Assembly: GCA_003170875.1 (NCBI GenBank)
Contig: PMYJ01000063.1
Span: forward strand, 1 to 24,265
From: Candidatus Dormiibacterota bacterium
GTDB taxonomy: Bacteria; Chloroflexota; Dormibacteria; Aeolococcales; Aeolococcaceae
Direction of reading: 5' to 3'
DNA: 24,265 nucleotides
Under the pieces are notes generated by a model. That model saw nothing but the letters and a program-made list of their open reading frames with translations, did no database searches and was not told the DNA's origin. Below are positions 8,088 through 15,540 of this stretch, one piece after another. Each line of letters starts with the position of its first letter. The first letter of the stretch is position 1. The position numbers and the translations under genes are program-made.

Positions 8088-9185
8088 TTACCGTGAGGCC
8101 AGGCTCAGCCCGTGGTCCGGCTCAAAGAGATACACGTGGCGGGGCGAGGCGGAGAGGAAGATCGAGTCTCCCACCTGCAGGCTGCCGCCGGCCTCGACCA
8201 CGGCAACGAGGTCCCGCCCCCCGGAGACGGCGTGGATCAGTTCGTCGTTGCCCAGGAACTCGACAACGTCGATGCTCGCCGACACGCGCAGCCCTGGTCC
8301 CTCCGGTTTTCCGATCTCAAGGTGCTCCGGTCGGAATCCCACCGTCACCGTCTCCAGGCCGCGATCACGTAGCAGTGCTGCCTGGGTATCGTCCAGCCGA
8401 ACCTCGACGCCATCCCCGGCCAGCCGGGACGTATTGCCCAGCTGCACCGCGAGATCGACGAAGTTCATGGACGGGGAGCCGATGAAGCCGGCCACGAAAT
8501 GGTTCCGCGGCTGCTCGTAGAGCTCCTTCGGCGTTCCCACCTGTTGGAGGACCCCGTCGTTGATGACGGCTATGCGGTCGGCCATGGTCATCGCCTCGAC
8601 CTGGTCGTGGGTGACGTAGATCATGGTCGCTTCCAGGCGCTGGTGCAGCCGGGCGATCTCGGCCCGGGTCTGAACCCGGAGCTTTGCGTCGAGGTTGGAG
8701 AGCGGCTCATCCATCAGGAAGGCCGCCGGCTCACGGACGATGGCCCGACCGAGCGCGACGCGCTGGCGCTGGCCGCCGGAGAGCTGCCCTGGTTTGCGGT
8801 CCAGGAAGGCCTCTAGGTCGAGGATCCGGGCCGCATTCCTCACTGCCTTGTCGATCTGCGCCTTGGGCGTCTTGCGCAGCTGTAGGCCGAAGCCCATGTT
8901 GTCGAAGACGCTCATGTGGGGGTAGAGGGCGTAGCTCTGGAAAACCAGGGCGATGTCCCGGTCCCGTGGGGGTAGAAGGTTGACCACCTTGTCTCCGATC
9001 CGCACCCAGCCGCTGGTGATGTCCTCCAGGCCGGCAATCATCCGCAATGCCGTGGTCTTACCGCAGCCTGACGGCCCGACCAGGCAGACGAACTCACCGT
9101 CGGCGACGTCCAGGTTGAGCTTGTCGACGGCAAGGTTCCCCCCCGCATAGCGCTTGGTCAAGTCCTCCAGGGCTACACGTGCCAT
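8088..9185 (-). CDS. ugpC: ABC transporter ATP-binding protein, UgpC/MsmK type
   Basis: This 365-residue cytoplasmic ATPase energises sugar import. It has Walker A GPSGCGKTT (37-45), the Q-loop in VFQSYALYPH, the signature LSGGQRQRV (135-143), Walker B AAFLMDEP (154-161) and the H-loop THDQVEAMTM. The C-terminal regulatory (TOBE-type) region of about 120 residues is typical of MalK/UgpC/MsmK and contains RPEHLEIG. It is the third gene of a minus-strand operon, 10 bp after the second permease, and has GAGGG 8 bases before its ATG. ATPases of this class often serve several sugar importers, so it may not be dedicated to the adjacent permeases. Confidence 0.94.
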   Translation of the reverse strand: MARVALEDLTKRYAGGNLAVDKLNLDVADGEFVCLVGPSGCGKTTALRMIAGLEDITSGWVRIGDKVVNLLPPRDRDIALVFQSYALYPHMSVFDNMGFGLQLRKTPKAQIDKAVRNAARILDLEAFLDRKPGQLSGGQRQRVALGRAIVREPAAFLMDEPLSNLDAKLRVQTRAEIARLHQRLEATMIYVTHDQVEAMTMADRIAVINDGVLQQVGTPKELYEQPRNHFVAGFIGSPSMNFVDLAVQLGNTSRLAGDGVEVRLDDTQAALLRDRGLETVTVGFRPEHLEIGKPEGPGLRVSASIDVVEFLGNDELIHAVSGGRDLVAVVEAGGSLQVGDSIFLSASPRHVYLFEPDHGLSLASR

Positions 9186-9195
9186 TGATGATCCC

Positions 9196-10149
9196 TCACT
9201 TGACCGCCCCGGCGAGCACGCCGCGGACGAAGTATCGCTGGAAGGCGAAGAAGATGGCGAGGGGGACGATCACGGAGATCATCGCCCCGGCTGAGATCAC
9301 CCAGTAGTCGGCGGCCAAGGTCCGGGTCTGGCCATACAGGAAGAGGGTGAGGGTGTGGTGTGCATTGCCACCCAGGAACACCAGGCCGACGAGGAGGTCG
9401 TTCCACACCCAGATGAACTGAAAGATGGCCAGGGAGGCGGCTGCCGGCAGGCCGAGCGGTATGACCACCCGGCGGAAGAGCGTCCACTCCCCGGCGCCGT
9501 CAATTCGCCCCGCTTCGAGCAAGTCCTTGGGGATGCCGGTGTAGAAGTTGCGCATCAGGAAGATCCCGAAGGGCAGGCCGAAGGCGACGTGGAAGATCAC
9601 CACACCAGGCAGGGTCCCGAACACCGTGATCCCGGTGAGCGACTTGAAGGAAGCGTAGAGCTGGGCAACCGGGATGATCGCCACTTGGAGCGGCACCACC
9701 AGCAGGGCGACGATGCCCAGGAAGACGACGGTACGACCACGCCAGCGGCCGAAGACGAGGGAGTACGCCGCCAGGCTGGAGATCGCCGTGACCAGCACCG
9801 TGGCCGGAATGGTGATGGCCGCCGTCGTCACCAGCGAATCAAGGATGCTGCCGGCCGCAAACCCTGTCGGGATCACGGAGTGGGGCGTGGAGAACAGGAG
9901 GTCCTGGTAGTTCTTGAGGGTCAGTTGAGTGGGCGCGGTCAGCACCGTCCACCACCCGGAGATGTTGAAGAGTCCCGCGGGGCGGAAGGAGATGATGGCC
10001 AGGCTGATGGTCGGCAACATCCAGAAGAGGGCGATGAGGCCGATGATGCCGTTAAGTACCAGGCGCGAGGGCCGCAGCCGCCTCAGTATCCGCCAGCGCT
10101 GGCGCGCCACCTGCTGAGCGAGGCCCTGGGTTCGCAACGCGCTCGTCAT
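9196..10149 (-). CDS. Sugar ABC transporter permease, MalG/AglG-like
   Basis: This 317-residue integral membrane protein has six predicted membrane segments. The EAA loop that docks on the ATPase is LLEAGRIDGAGEWTLFRRVVIP near residues 220-241. The N-terminal extension and TM1 (IIGLIALFWMLPTISLAIISF) are typical of the CUT1 MalG branch, as is the C-terminal end FQRYFVRGVLAGAVK. Its ATG overlaps the stop of the upstream permease by 4 bases (ATGA), so the two are translationally coupled and probably form the heterodimeric pore. Confidence 0.93.
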   Translation of the reverse strand: MTSALRTQGLAQQVARQRWRILRRLRPSRLVLNGIIGLIALFWMLPTISLAIISFRPAGLFNISGWWTVLTAPTQLTLKNYQDLLFSTPHSVIPTGFAAGSILDSLVTTAAITIPATVLVTAISSLAAYSLVFGRWRGRTVVFLGIVALLVVPLQVAIIPVAQLYASFKSLTGITVFGTLPGVVIFHVAFGLPFGIFLMRNFYTGIPKDLLEAGRIDGAGEWTLFRRVVIPLGLPAAASLAIFQFIWVWNDLLVGLVFLGGNAHHTLTLFLYGQTRTLAADYWVISAGAMISVIVPLAIFFAFQRYFVRGVLAGAVK

Positions 10150-11579
10150 CTGATCCTCTTGAGGTTGATGTAAATGACCGGCATGACCAGGACGAAGAGG
10201 ATCAGGGCGATGGCACTGGCCAGGCCGTTGTTGGAGGGCGACGACGCAAAGCCGTAGTCGTACATCGCCACCGCCAAGGTGTTGGCCTGAGACGTCGACG
10301 GGGCCATGTTGACAATGATGTCAAAGACCTTCAAGACGTTGATGATCATGGTGACCAAGACCACCACCAGGACCGGGGCGAGCATGGGCATCGTCACCCG
10401 CCGAAAGGTCTGCCACTCGGTCGCCCCATCGATCCGAGCCGCCTCCAGCACCTCACGGTTCAGTGACGCCAGTCCGGCTCCGATGATCACCATGGCGAAA
10501 CCCGCCCATATCCAGAGGTAGGCAATGATCATGGAGAGGTCGACGAGGGGGATGCTGAACAGAGCCTGAGCTGTCTGGCTCAGCCCGCTGGTCGGCGTCA
10601 GTGATTGAGTACCGCTCAGCCAGTAGATGCCAGTGAACCCTGACGAGAAGTTGCTCGAGTCCAGCTGGATCCGGTACGTTCCCGAGCCCACGCCGGTGAA
10701 CGTGAAATCGCCATGGCTGTCGGTGACCGTCGAGCCGGCGCTGCTGCCGTCGCCGCCGAGCAGGGTCACGCTCAGACCGGCGACGCCGTCCTCGTCAGAG
10801 AACACTGTCCCCCTGTCGGTGGGGTGGCTCGGCGAGAAGTCACGCCAGACCAGACCGCTTACGCGTCCGGGAGCCGGTGGGGCAACGACCGCCTGCGCGG
10901 CGCCGATCATCTGCAGCGCCGTCGGGCTGATCCCGACAAGGCCCAACTTCGCCGTCTGCCCCGCCGCGACCGTGGCGGTGCTCTCGAGAGTTCCCCCGGG
11001 ACCCGAACGCAGACCGGTGGCGGCGAGGGCGGCGACGGTCTGACCCGCCGAGGTGTTGACGGGGTAGAGCCCGGGTGGGCTGAACCAGTCGCTCACCGTC
11101 TCGAGCGTTGCGTTCACCATCCCCACATGGGGATCGATGTTCATGATGCTGTTCCACACCAGTCCTGAGGTGGTGGCGCTGAAGGCGATGGGCATGAAGA
11201 TGATGGCCTTGAAGGCAGTGGCCCAGCGGATGCGCTCCGTGAGGACGGCGAAGACCAGCCCCAGGAAGGTGACGAAGAAGGGGAAGACAATGACCCAGAT
11301 GACGTTGTTGCGGAAGGTGACTAGTATGTCGGCAGTCGAGAAGATGGTCTTGAAGTTGGCGACGCCGACGAACCTCGTCGAGTCGCTGTTGTAGAAGCTG
11401 TCGCGGATGGTCTCGAGCAGGGGATAGCCGACGATCGCCAGCAGCCAGATCGCGCCCGGGGCGATGAACGCCAGCGAACCCAGATGCCGATGCCAACGGC
11501 CCCCAGGCAGCCGGACGGCCTCGGCCGGCTCGGACGCGTCAGGGCGCGGAAGTCGCGATGCTCCCTTCGTCTTCACCAT
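10146..11579 (-). CDS. Sugar ABC transporter permease, MalF/AglF-like, with large SdrD/Cna-B-like extracytoplasmic insert
   Basis: This is a 477-residue membrane protein, against about 300 for the usual CUT1 permease of this branch. Predicted membrane segments lie near 36-56, 91-115, 123-143, 347-370, 400-420 and 455-473. The EAA loop is EAARIDGATEWQTFRRVTMP (379-398). The extra length sits between TM3 and TM4, on the outside by topology. Residues 150-237 are alanine/threonine/glycine-rich. Residues 238-308 look like an Ig-like SdrD B / Cna-B or carboxypeptidase-regulatory domain, with SGLVWRD, GVAGLSVTLL and DSHGDFTFTGVGSGTYRI. There is no frame break at either border. It is the first gene of the operon, with promoter TTGGCT-N17-TAGGAT immediately upstream. 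Confidence 0.9.
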   Translation of the reverse strand: MVKTKGASRLPRPDASEPAEAVRLPGGRWHRHLGSLAFIAPGAIWLLAIVGYPLLETIRDSFYNSDSTRFVGVANFKTIFSTADILVTFRNNVIWVIVFPFFVTFLGLVFAVLTERIRWATAFKAIIFMPIAFSATTSGLVWNSIMNIDPHVGMVNATLETVSDWFSPPGLYPVNTSAGQTVAALAATGLRSGPGGTLESTATVAAGQTAKLGLVGISPTALQMIGAAQAVVAPPAPGRVSGLVWRDFSPSHPTDRGTVFSDEDGVAGLSVTLLGGDGSSAGSTVTDSHGDFTFTGVGSGTYRIQLDSSNFSSGFTGIYWLSGTQSLTPTSGLSQTAQALFSIPLVDLSMIIAYLWIWAGFAMVIIGAGLASLNREVLEAARIDGATEWQTFRRVTMPMLAPVLVVVLVTMIINVLKVFDIIVNMAPSTSQANTLAVAMYDYGFASSPSNNGLASAIALILFVLVMPVIYINLKRIR

Positions 11580-11588
11580 CGTCGGCTG

Positions 11589-11617
11589 ATCCTAGAGCGA
11601 CGGGCACGGGTAGCCAA
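11589..11617 (-). promoter_or_regulatory. Promoter of the permease-permease-ATPase operon
   Basis: On the minus strand, TTGGCT (11617-11612) and TAGGAT (11594-11589) are separated by exactly 17 bases. The -10 box ends 9 bases before the ATG at 11579, leaving a leader of only a few bases and no room for a Shine-Dalgarno sequence. Confidence 0.55.
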
Positions 11618-11740
11618 TCACCCTGTGGGGGGATCGGACTCTCTTCCCTTTCGGCCTATGGTGACGGCAGGTGGCGAACGGTAGGCTGCGCTCGCAGTGG
11701 CCGGCTCTCGCCGGAGACTTGCGTGCGGAGTGAACTCGTG

Positions 11741-11746
11741 AGGAGG
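11741..11746 (+). promoter_or_regulatory. Shine-Dalgarno AGGAGG fixing the binding-protein start
   Basis: AGGAGG lies 6 bases before ATG 11753. The frame is open about 195 bases further upstream, but this site and the lipoprotein signal that directly follows the ATG decide the start. Confidence 0.8.
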
Positions 11747-11752
11747 CGACGG

Positions 11753-13141
11753 ATGAACCACCCAAAGCATTTGGGACGTTTGTCAGCAGCGGGGGTCGTG
11801 CTGATGGTGGGGATGGTGGCCTGCGGCAGCACGTCGTCGACATCGTCGAAATCGACGGCCACCGCAACGGCGGCGTCGTCACACATCGGCGGGTCGGTGA
11901 CGGTCTGGGCGGAGTGGACCAGCACCGAGGAGCAGGACTTCCTGGCCGCGGTGACGCCGTTCGAGAACGAGACCGGCATCACCGTCAACTACTCGGGCAA
12001 GGGCAGCAATATGGACACCGCCCTCAACGCGGCGGTGGCGGGCGGGGCGCCGCCCGACGTGGCCCTGGTGCCCGACCCCGGTGAGTTGAACACCCTCGCC
12101 GGCGAGGGCAAGATCCAGCCCCTGGCGAGCATCCTGGGCAGCCTGACCTCGAACTACAGCAGCGCCTGGAACACCCTCGCCAGCCACGCCGGCGCGCTCT
12201 ACGGGGTGTGGTTCAAGGGAGCCAACAAGAACACGATCTGGTACAACCCCGCCGAGTTCGCAACCGCCGGCCTCACCTCGACGCCGACGACCTGGGAGCA
12301 GCTGATGACCGATGCCGGCCAGCTCCAGGCAGCCGGCGTCACGCCCTTCTCGCTGTGCTCCGACATCGGCTGGCCGATCGCCGACCTCTGGCAGAACGTC
12401 TACCTCAAGACCGCCGGGGCCTCCAGCTACGACCAGCTGGCGGCTCACACCATCCCGTGGACTGATCCGTCCGTGACCACCGCCTTCACCACCCTGGCCC
12501 AGATGGTGGGCCAGCCGTCGTACCTCATCGGTGGCACCGCGGGCGCGCTCAGCCAGACCTACCCCGAATGCGTCGACAAGGTGTTCCCGAAGGCGGGCAC
12601 GACGCCCCAGGCGGCGATGGTGATCGAGGGCGACTTCGTGGTCTCGGAGATCACCGCGAACTCCAGCACCTACACGCCGGTGTCGAGTCCCAGCGGCGCC
12701 ACCTGCACCGCCGACCCGAGCAAGACCCCCTGCTATGGCTTCTTCGACTTCCCCGCGCCCGCCGCGGACAGCGCCAACAGCAGCGCCGTCCAGGGAGCCG
12801 GTGACGTGGCCATGCTGCTCAACAAGACACCGCAGGCCGAGGCTCTCATCAAGTACCTGGCCGGGCCGGAGGGGGCCGAGATCTGGGCCCACGCAGGCGG
12901 CTTCGCCTCCCCCAACAGCAAGGTGCCGTTCAGCTCCTACCCCGACCCGGTCTCCGAGGCGGACGCCAAGGCCCTGGTCAACGCCAGCGCCTTCGTCTTC
13001 AGTCTCGATGACCTCCAGGGCAGCTGGGAGAACGACCTGTGGAGTGACATGAAGAACTTCGTCGGCAACCCCAGCGCCTCGAACATCACCGCGATCGAGG
13101 CGACCATGCAGTCCCAGGCCACCGCCGCCCTGGGCCACTAA
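11753..13141 (+). CDS. Extracellular solute-binding lipoprotein, AglE-like (alpha-glucoside ABC transporter)
   Basis: This is a 462-residue secreted lipoprotein. The signal peptide has a lipobox (MVAC), giving lipidated Cys24, followed by a Ser/Thr-rich tether. The mature part is a cluster 1 carbohydrate-binding protein. GGSVTVWAEW begins the domain, and FENETGITVNYSG, APPDVALVPDPGEL, LYGVWFKGANKNTIWYNP and TIPWTDPSVTTAF follow. These segments recall AglE-type alpha-glucoside binding proteins. The gene is divergent from the permease operon across 173 bp, so the complete importer (binding protein, two permeases, ATPase) is encoded here in two opposed units. Together with the glucan phosphorylase this suggests alpha-glucosides or maltodextrins as substrate. 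That substrate is an inference. Confidence 0.92.
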   Translation: MNHPKHLGRLSAAGVVLMVGMVACGSTSSTSSKSTATATAASSHIGGSVTVWAEWTSTEEQDFLAAVTPFENETGITVNYSGKGSNMDTALNAAVAGGAPPDVALVPDPGELNTLAGEGKIQPLASILGSLTSNYSSAWNTLASHAGALYGVWFKGANKNTIWYNPAEFATAGLTSTPTTWEQLMTDAGQLQAAGVTPFSLCSDIGWPIADLWQNVYLKTAGASSYDQLAAHTIPWTDPSVTTAFTTLAQMVGQPSYLIGGTAGALSQTYPECVDKVFPKAGTTPQAAMVIEGDFVVSEITANSSTYTPVSSPSGATCTADPSKTPCYGFFDFPAPAADSANSSAVQGAGDVAMLLNKTPQAEALIKYLAGPEGAEIWAHAGGFASPNSKVPFSSYPDPVSEADAKALVNASAFVFSLDDLQGSWENDLWSDMKNFVGNPSASNITAIEATMQSQATAALGH

Positions 13142-13163
13142 CTAGCCAGGCAAGCGTGCACAG

Positions 13164-13197
13164 CGGTGGCCCGGGGCGACGTCGCTCCGGGCCACCG
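13164..13197 (+). terminator. Strong hairpin after the binding-protein gene
   Basis: CGGTGGCCCGG (13164-13174) pairs perfectly over 11 bp with CCGGGCCACCG (13187-13197) across a 12-base loop, starting 22 bp after the stop codon. There is no T-run, so it may terminate in the GC-rich manner, protect the transcript 3' end, or do neither. Confidence 0.6.
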
Positions 13198-13211
13198 CAA
13201 CCCGCGCTCCG

Positions 13212-13640
13212 ATGAACGGCCCAGCGGCCAGCTTTCAGATGGTTCTCCGGACCGGCCACCCCGATTTCCTCGATCTACCGTGGCATCTGGCCCTTGAACG
13301 CTGGCGGCACGAACGCCTCGTTGAGGTCCCCCGAGGCATCTCCCGCCATGTGGTCCGATTCGTCCGCTACGGCGATGCCCGCTATGCACTCAAGGAGCTG
13401 CCCCAGCCGCTGGCCGAGCGTGAGTACCGGCTCTTGGCTGAGCTGGACCGGCTCTTCATTCCGGTGGTCGAGGTTGCTGCGCTTGTCACCGCCCGCCAGG
13501 CACAGGCCCCAGGTGTCGAGCCGAACGGCAACCCATCGGAGCTGGAGGCGGTCCTGATCACCCGCCACCTCGATTTCTCCCTCCCCTACCGCCGGGTCCT
13601 GGAGACGAGGTCCGAGGACAGCGCGCTGAGCGCGAGCTGA
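13212..13640 (+). pseudogene. DUF4032 protein, N-terminal fragment (truncated)
   Basis: The first 130 or so residues read as the N-terminus of the DUF4032 family (kinase-like fold, unknown function). They include GHPDFLDLPWHLALERW, VPRGISRHVVRFVRYG, YALKELPQPLAEREYRLL and ITRHLDFSLPYRRV. The family is usually over 350 residues, with the catalytic-loop-like part after this point. Here the match stops at about 13600, and after about ten unrelated residues the frame closes at 13640. The sequence that follows belongs to another family in another frame (see the tetR remnant), so the gene was cut by a rearrangement. The start may be ATG 13212 or ATG 13242; the second fits the family N-terminus (MVLRTGHPDFLDLPW) better. 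A short expressed protein cannot be excluded. Confidence 0.75.
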
Positions 13641-13849
13641 TCAAGCTCGCATCGCTCGCCGCGGCGATGGCTGACGCGTTGCGCCAGCGCGGCGTCAGAG
13701 ACCCAGCCGCGAGTCTGACTGCCGAGGCAGGGATCGCTGTATTCAAGATCGCGTTTGAACGCTGGGTCAACGAGATCCACCCGCCAGACTTGCCGCGACT
13801 CATCCGAGAGTCGCTCGAGGAGCTGAGAGCGGTGACTGCAGGCAAGTGA
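13610..13849 (+). pseudogene. TetR family regulator, C-terminal fragment
   Basis: In the frame ending at TGA 13849, the segments RAERELIKLASLAAAMADAL, AEAGIAVFKIAFERWV and LPRLIRESLEELRAV look like the C-terminal ligand-binding end of actinobacterial TetR-family repressors. No N-terminal HTH is present; upstream the frame runs into DUF4032 sequence read out of frame. The remaining open piece could start at ATG 13667 (60 residues) but would lack the DNA-binding domain. I read it as the tail of a tetR gene joined to a DUF4032 head by deletion or recombination near 13600-13620. Confidence 0.6.
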
Positions 13850-13926
13850 TCCGTGGGGTCGACGCGTATGCGGTGTGCCGATGGATGGGGTGAGGCACCG
13901 GCCCTCCTAACACCCCAGGTCGAGGC

Positions 13927-13932
13927 TATGCT
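13927..13932 (+). promoter_or_regulatory. -10 box TATGCT for a leaderless DUF2461 mRNA
   Basis: TATGCT is followed by 7 bases and then GTG 13940, which begins the part of the protein that matches the family. No Shine-Dalgarno sequence precedes it. Confidence 0.5.
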
Positions 13933-13939
13933 CCCACTT

Positions 13940-14563
13940 GTGGGTAGCTTCGCGGGCTGGAAGGGCGACTTCCAGGGGTTCTTCCTGGGCCTCGCGGCGA
14001 ACAACTCCAAGGCCTACTTCGAGGCCCACAGACGTCAGTACGAGCAGGACGTGAAGGCACCGATGCTCGCCCTTCTCGCTGCGCTGGAGCCGGAGTTCGG
14101 ACCGGCTCGGCTGTCCCGGCCTAATCGGGACATCCGGTTCTCGCACGACAAATCGCCATACAAGACGAACGTCTACGCGGACGCGCGCAGCGGGGGATAC
14201 GTCGCCCTCGACGCCGACGGGCTCGTGGCGGCCGGCGGCCGGTACATGCTCGATGGACCACAGCTACAACGCCTCCGGCAGGCAATCGCATCCGCAGAGT
14301 CGGGTGAGCAGCTCGTTGCGATCGTCGCCAACCTCAGCCTCAAAGGGTACGAGATCCACGGCGAAGAGCTCAAACGCGTGCCGCCCCCCTTCCCCGCCGA
14401 TCATCCCCGCGGCCGACTGCTCCGCCACAAGCGGGTGATCTACTCGAAGCGCTGGGAGATCGGACCTTGGATCGCGACCGCGGAGGCGGGAAAGCGTGTC
14501 GCCCAGGCGTGGCGCGACGGGCAGGACCTGAACACCTGGCTGGCCGCCCGTCTGGACGGTTGA
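13940..14563 (+). CDS. DUF2461 domain protein (TIGR02453-like)
   Basis: From GTG 13940 this is a 207-residue soluble protein of the DUF2461 family, whose function is unknown. Family features are the N-terminal F-x-G-F-x-x-FF-x-L--NNSKAYFEAHR block, SRPNRDIRFSHDKSPYKTN near residues 62-78, the glycine-rich GGYVALDADGLVAAGGRYM, and a C-terminal KRWEIGPWI stretch. The frame is open upstream to 13853, but the family starts at GSFAGWKGDFQGFF, and the TATGCT box 7 bases before GTG 13940 supports that start. It lies between the tetR remnant and the CDF exporter on the same strand. Each gene seems to have its own promoter, so shared function is not implied. Confidence 0.87.
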   Translation: MGSFAGWKGDFQGFFLGLAANNSKAYFEAHRRQYEQDVKAPMLALLAALEPEFGPARLSRPNRDIRFSHDKSPYKTNVYADARSGGYVALDADGLVAAGGRYMLDGPQLQRLRQAIASAESGEQLVAIVANLSLKGYEIHGEELKRVPPPFPADHPRGRLLRHKRVIYSKRWEIGPWIATAEAGKRVAQAWRDGQDLNTWLAARLDG

Positions 14564-14601
14564 CCCCGGCCCCGGCGTCCGTTGAGCGCGTAGTGCGGGG
14601 A

Positions 14602-14607
14602 TAGACT
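14602..14607 (+). promoter_or_regulatory. -10 box TAGACT for a leaderless CDF transporter mRNA
   Basis: TAGACT, then 6 bases, then ATG 14614. There is no Shine-Dalgarno sequence in between, the same arrangement as at several other genes here. Confidence 0.55.
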
Positions 14608-14613
14608 CGGCTG

Positions 14614-15504
14614 ATGTCACTCGCCCCTTCCGCCGCTCGCACCAACGTACGGCGTCTGGTCGGGGTCCTCGGCCTCTCGCTCTCAGTCTTGGCTGTCGAG
14701 GTTGTCGGCGGCCTAGCCTCCCACAGCCTCGCTCTGCTCGCCGACGCTGGTCACGTCTTCACCGATGCTGCCGGCATCGGCCTCGCCCTGCTGGCCATCT
14801 GGGTTGGCTCACGGCCAGCGAGCACCGCGCGCACCTACGGCTACCTGCGCCTCGAAATCCTCGCGGCAGTGGCCAACGCGGTCCTGTTGTTCGGAGTGGC
14901 GGCAGTCATCCTGTACGAGGCGTGGCGTCGGCTCTCGGCGCCACCCCAGGTCGCCTCACAACTCATGCTCGGCGTGGCTCTGGTTGGCCTCGTGATCAAT
15001 GGTGTCTCGCTGTGGCTGCTGCGCCACGCTCAGGCGAAGAGCCTCAATATGCGCGCTGCGTACCTCGAAGTCATGGGCGACCTCGCCGGTTCGGCTGCTG
15101 TCATCGCTGCTGCCGTGGTGATCGCGGCCACGGGCTGGGCCCGTGCCGATGCCGTGGCTTCGGTGGCCATCGCCCTGCTCATCCTGCCGCGAACGTGGGC
15201 CCTTCTCCGTGACGCCACCGACGTGCTTCTCGAGGCGACGCCGAAGGGCGTCAGCATGGACGAGGTTCGAGCCCACATCCTCGAAGCCCCAGGGGTGGCT
15301 GGCGTCCACGATCTGCACGCGTGGACCATCACCTCGGGCGTGAATGTCGTGTCGGCGCACGTCGTCCTCAAGTCGGGGGCGGATGGGCCCACCGCGCTCG
15401 AATTCCTCTGCGACTGCCTGTCAGGACACTTCGACATCGAGCATTCGACGTTTCAGCTCGAGTTCCCAGACCGACGGAAGCTGGAAGGCGCGGCGCACGG
15501 TTGA
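14614..15504 (+). CDS. Cation diffusion facilitator (CzcD/ZitB-like divalent metal exporter)
   Basis: This 296-residue inner-membrane proton antiporter should export Zn2+ or a related divalent cation. It has six predicted membrane segments and a C-terminal cytoplasmic ferredoxin-like domain of about 85 residues (GVAGVHDLHAWTITSG). The TM2 metal site is complete: ALLADAGHVFTDAAG, with H47 and D51. In TM5 the usual His of HxxxD is Glu (E152 in YLEVMGDLAGS, with D156 kept). The change of one ligand could shift metal preference, although this Glu variant seems familiar from other high-GC homologues. It converges on arsA with a 36-bp gap. A link to the arsenic island is possible only as shared metal stress. 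Confidence 0.91.
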   Translation: MSLAPSAARTNVRRLVGVLGLSLSVLAVEVVGGLASHSLALLADAGHVFTDAAGIGLALLAIWVGSRPASTARTYGYLRLEILAAVANAVLLFGVAAVILYEAWRRLSAPPQVASQLMLGVALVGLVINGVSLWLLRHAQAKSLNMRAAYLEVMGDLAGSAAVIAAAVVIAATGWARADAVASVAIALLILPRTWALLRDATDVLLEATPKGVSMDEVRAHILEAPGVAGVHDLHAWTITSGVNVVSAHVVLKSGADGPTALEFLCDCLSGHFDIEHSTFQLEFPDRRKLEGAAHG

Positions 15505-15540
15505 CGGCGGCTGGGGCGCAGCCGCCAAGCGCTCAGACCG

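Noticed and set aside
11671..11733. 20-codon frame upstream of the binding protein as a leader peptide
   Set aside because: TATGGT lies 8 bases before its GTG, but there is no conserved content or ribosome pause logic; chance is likely at this GC content.
11558..11752. Upstream extension of the binding-protein frame
   Set aside because: It would bury the lipoprotein signal peptide 65 residues inside the protein; AGGAGG and ATG 11753 explain the start.
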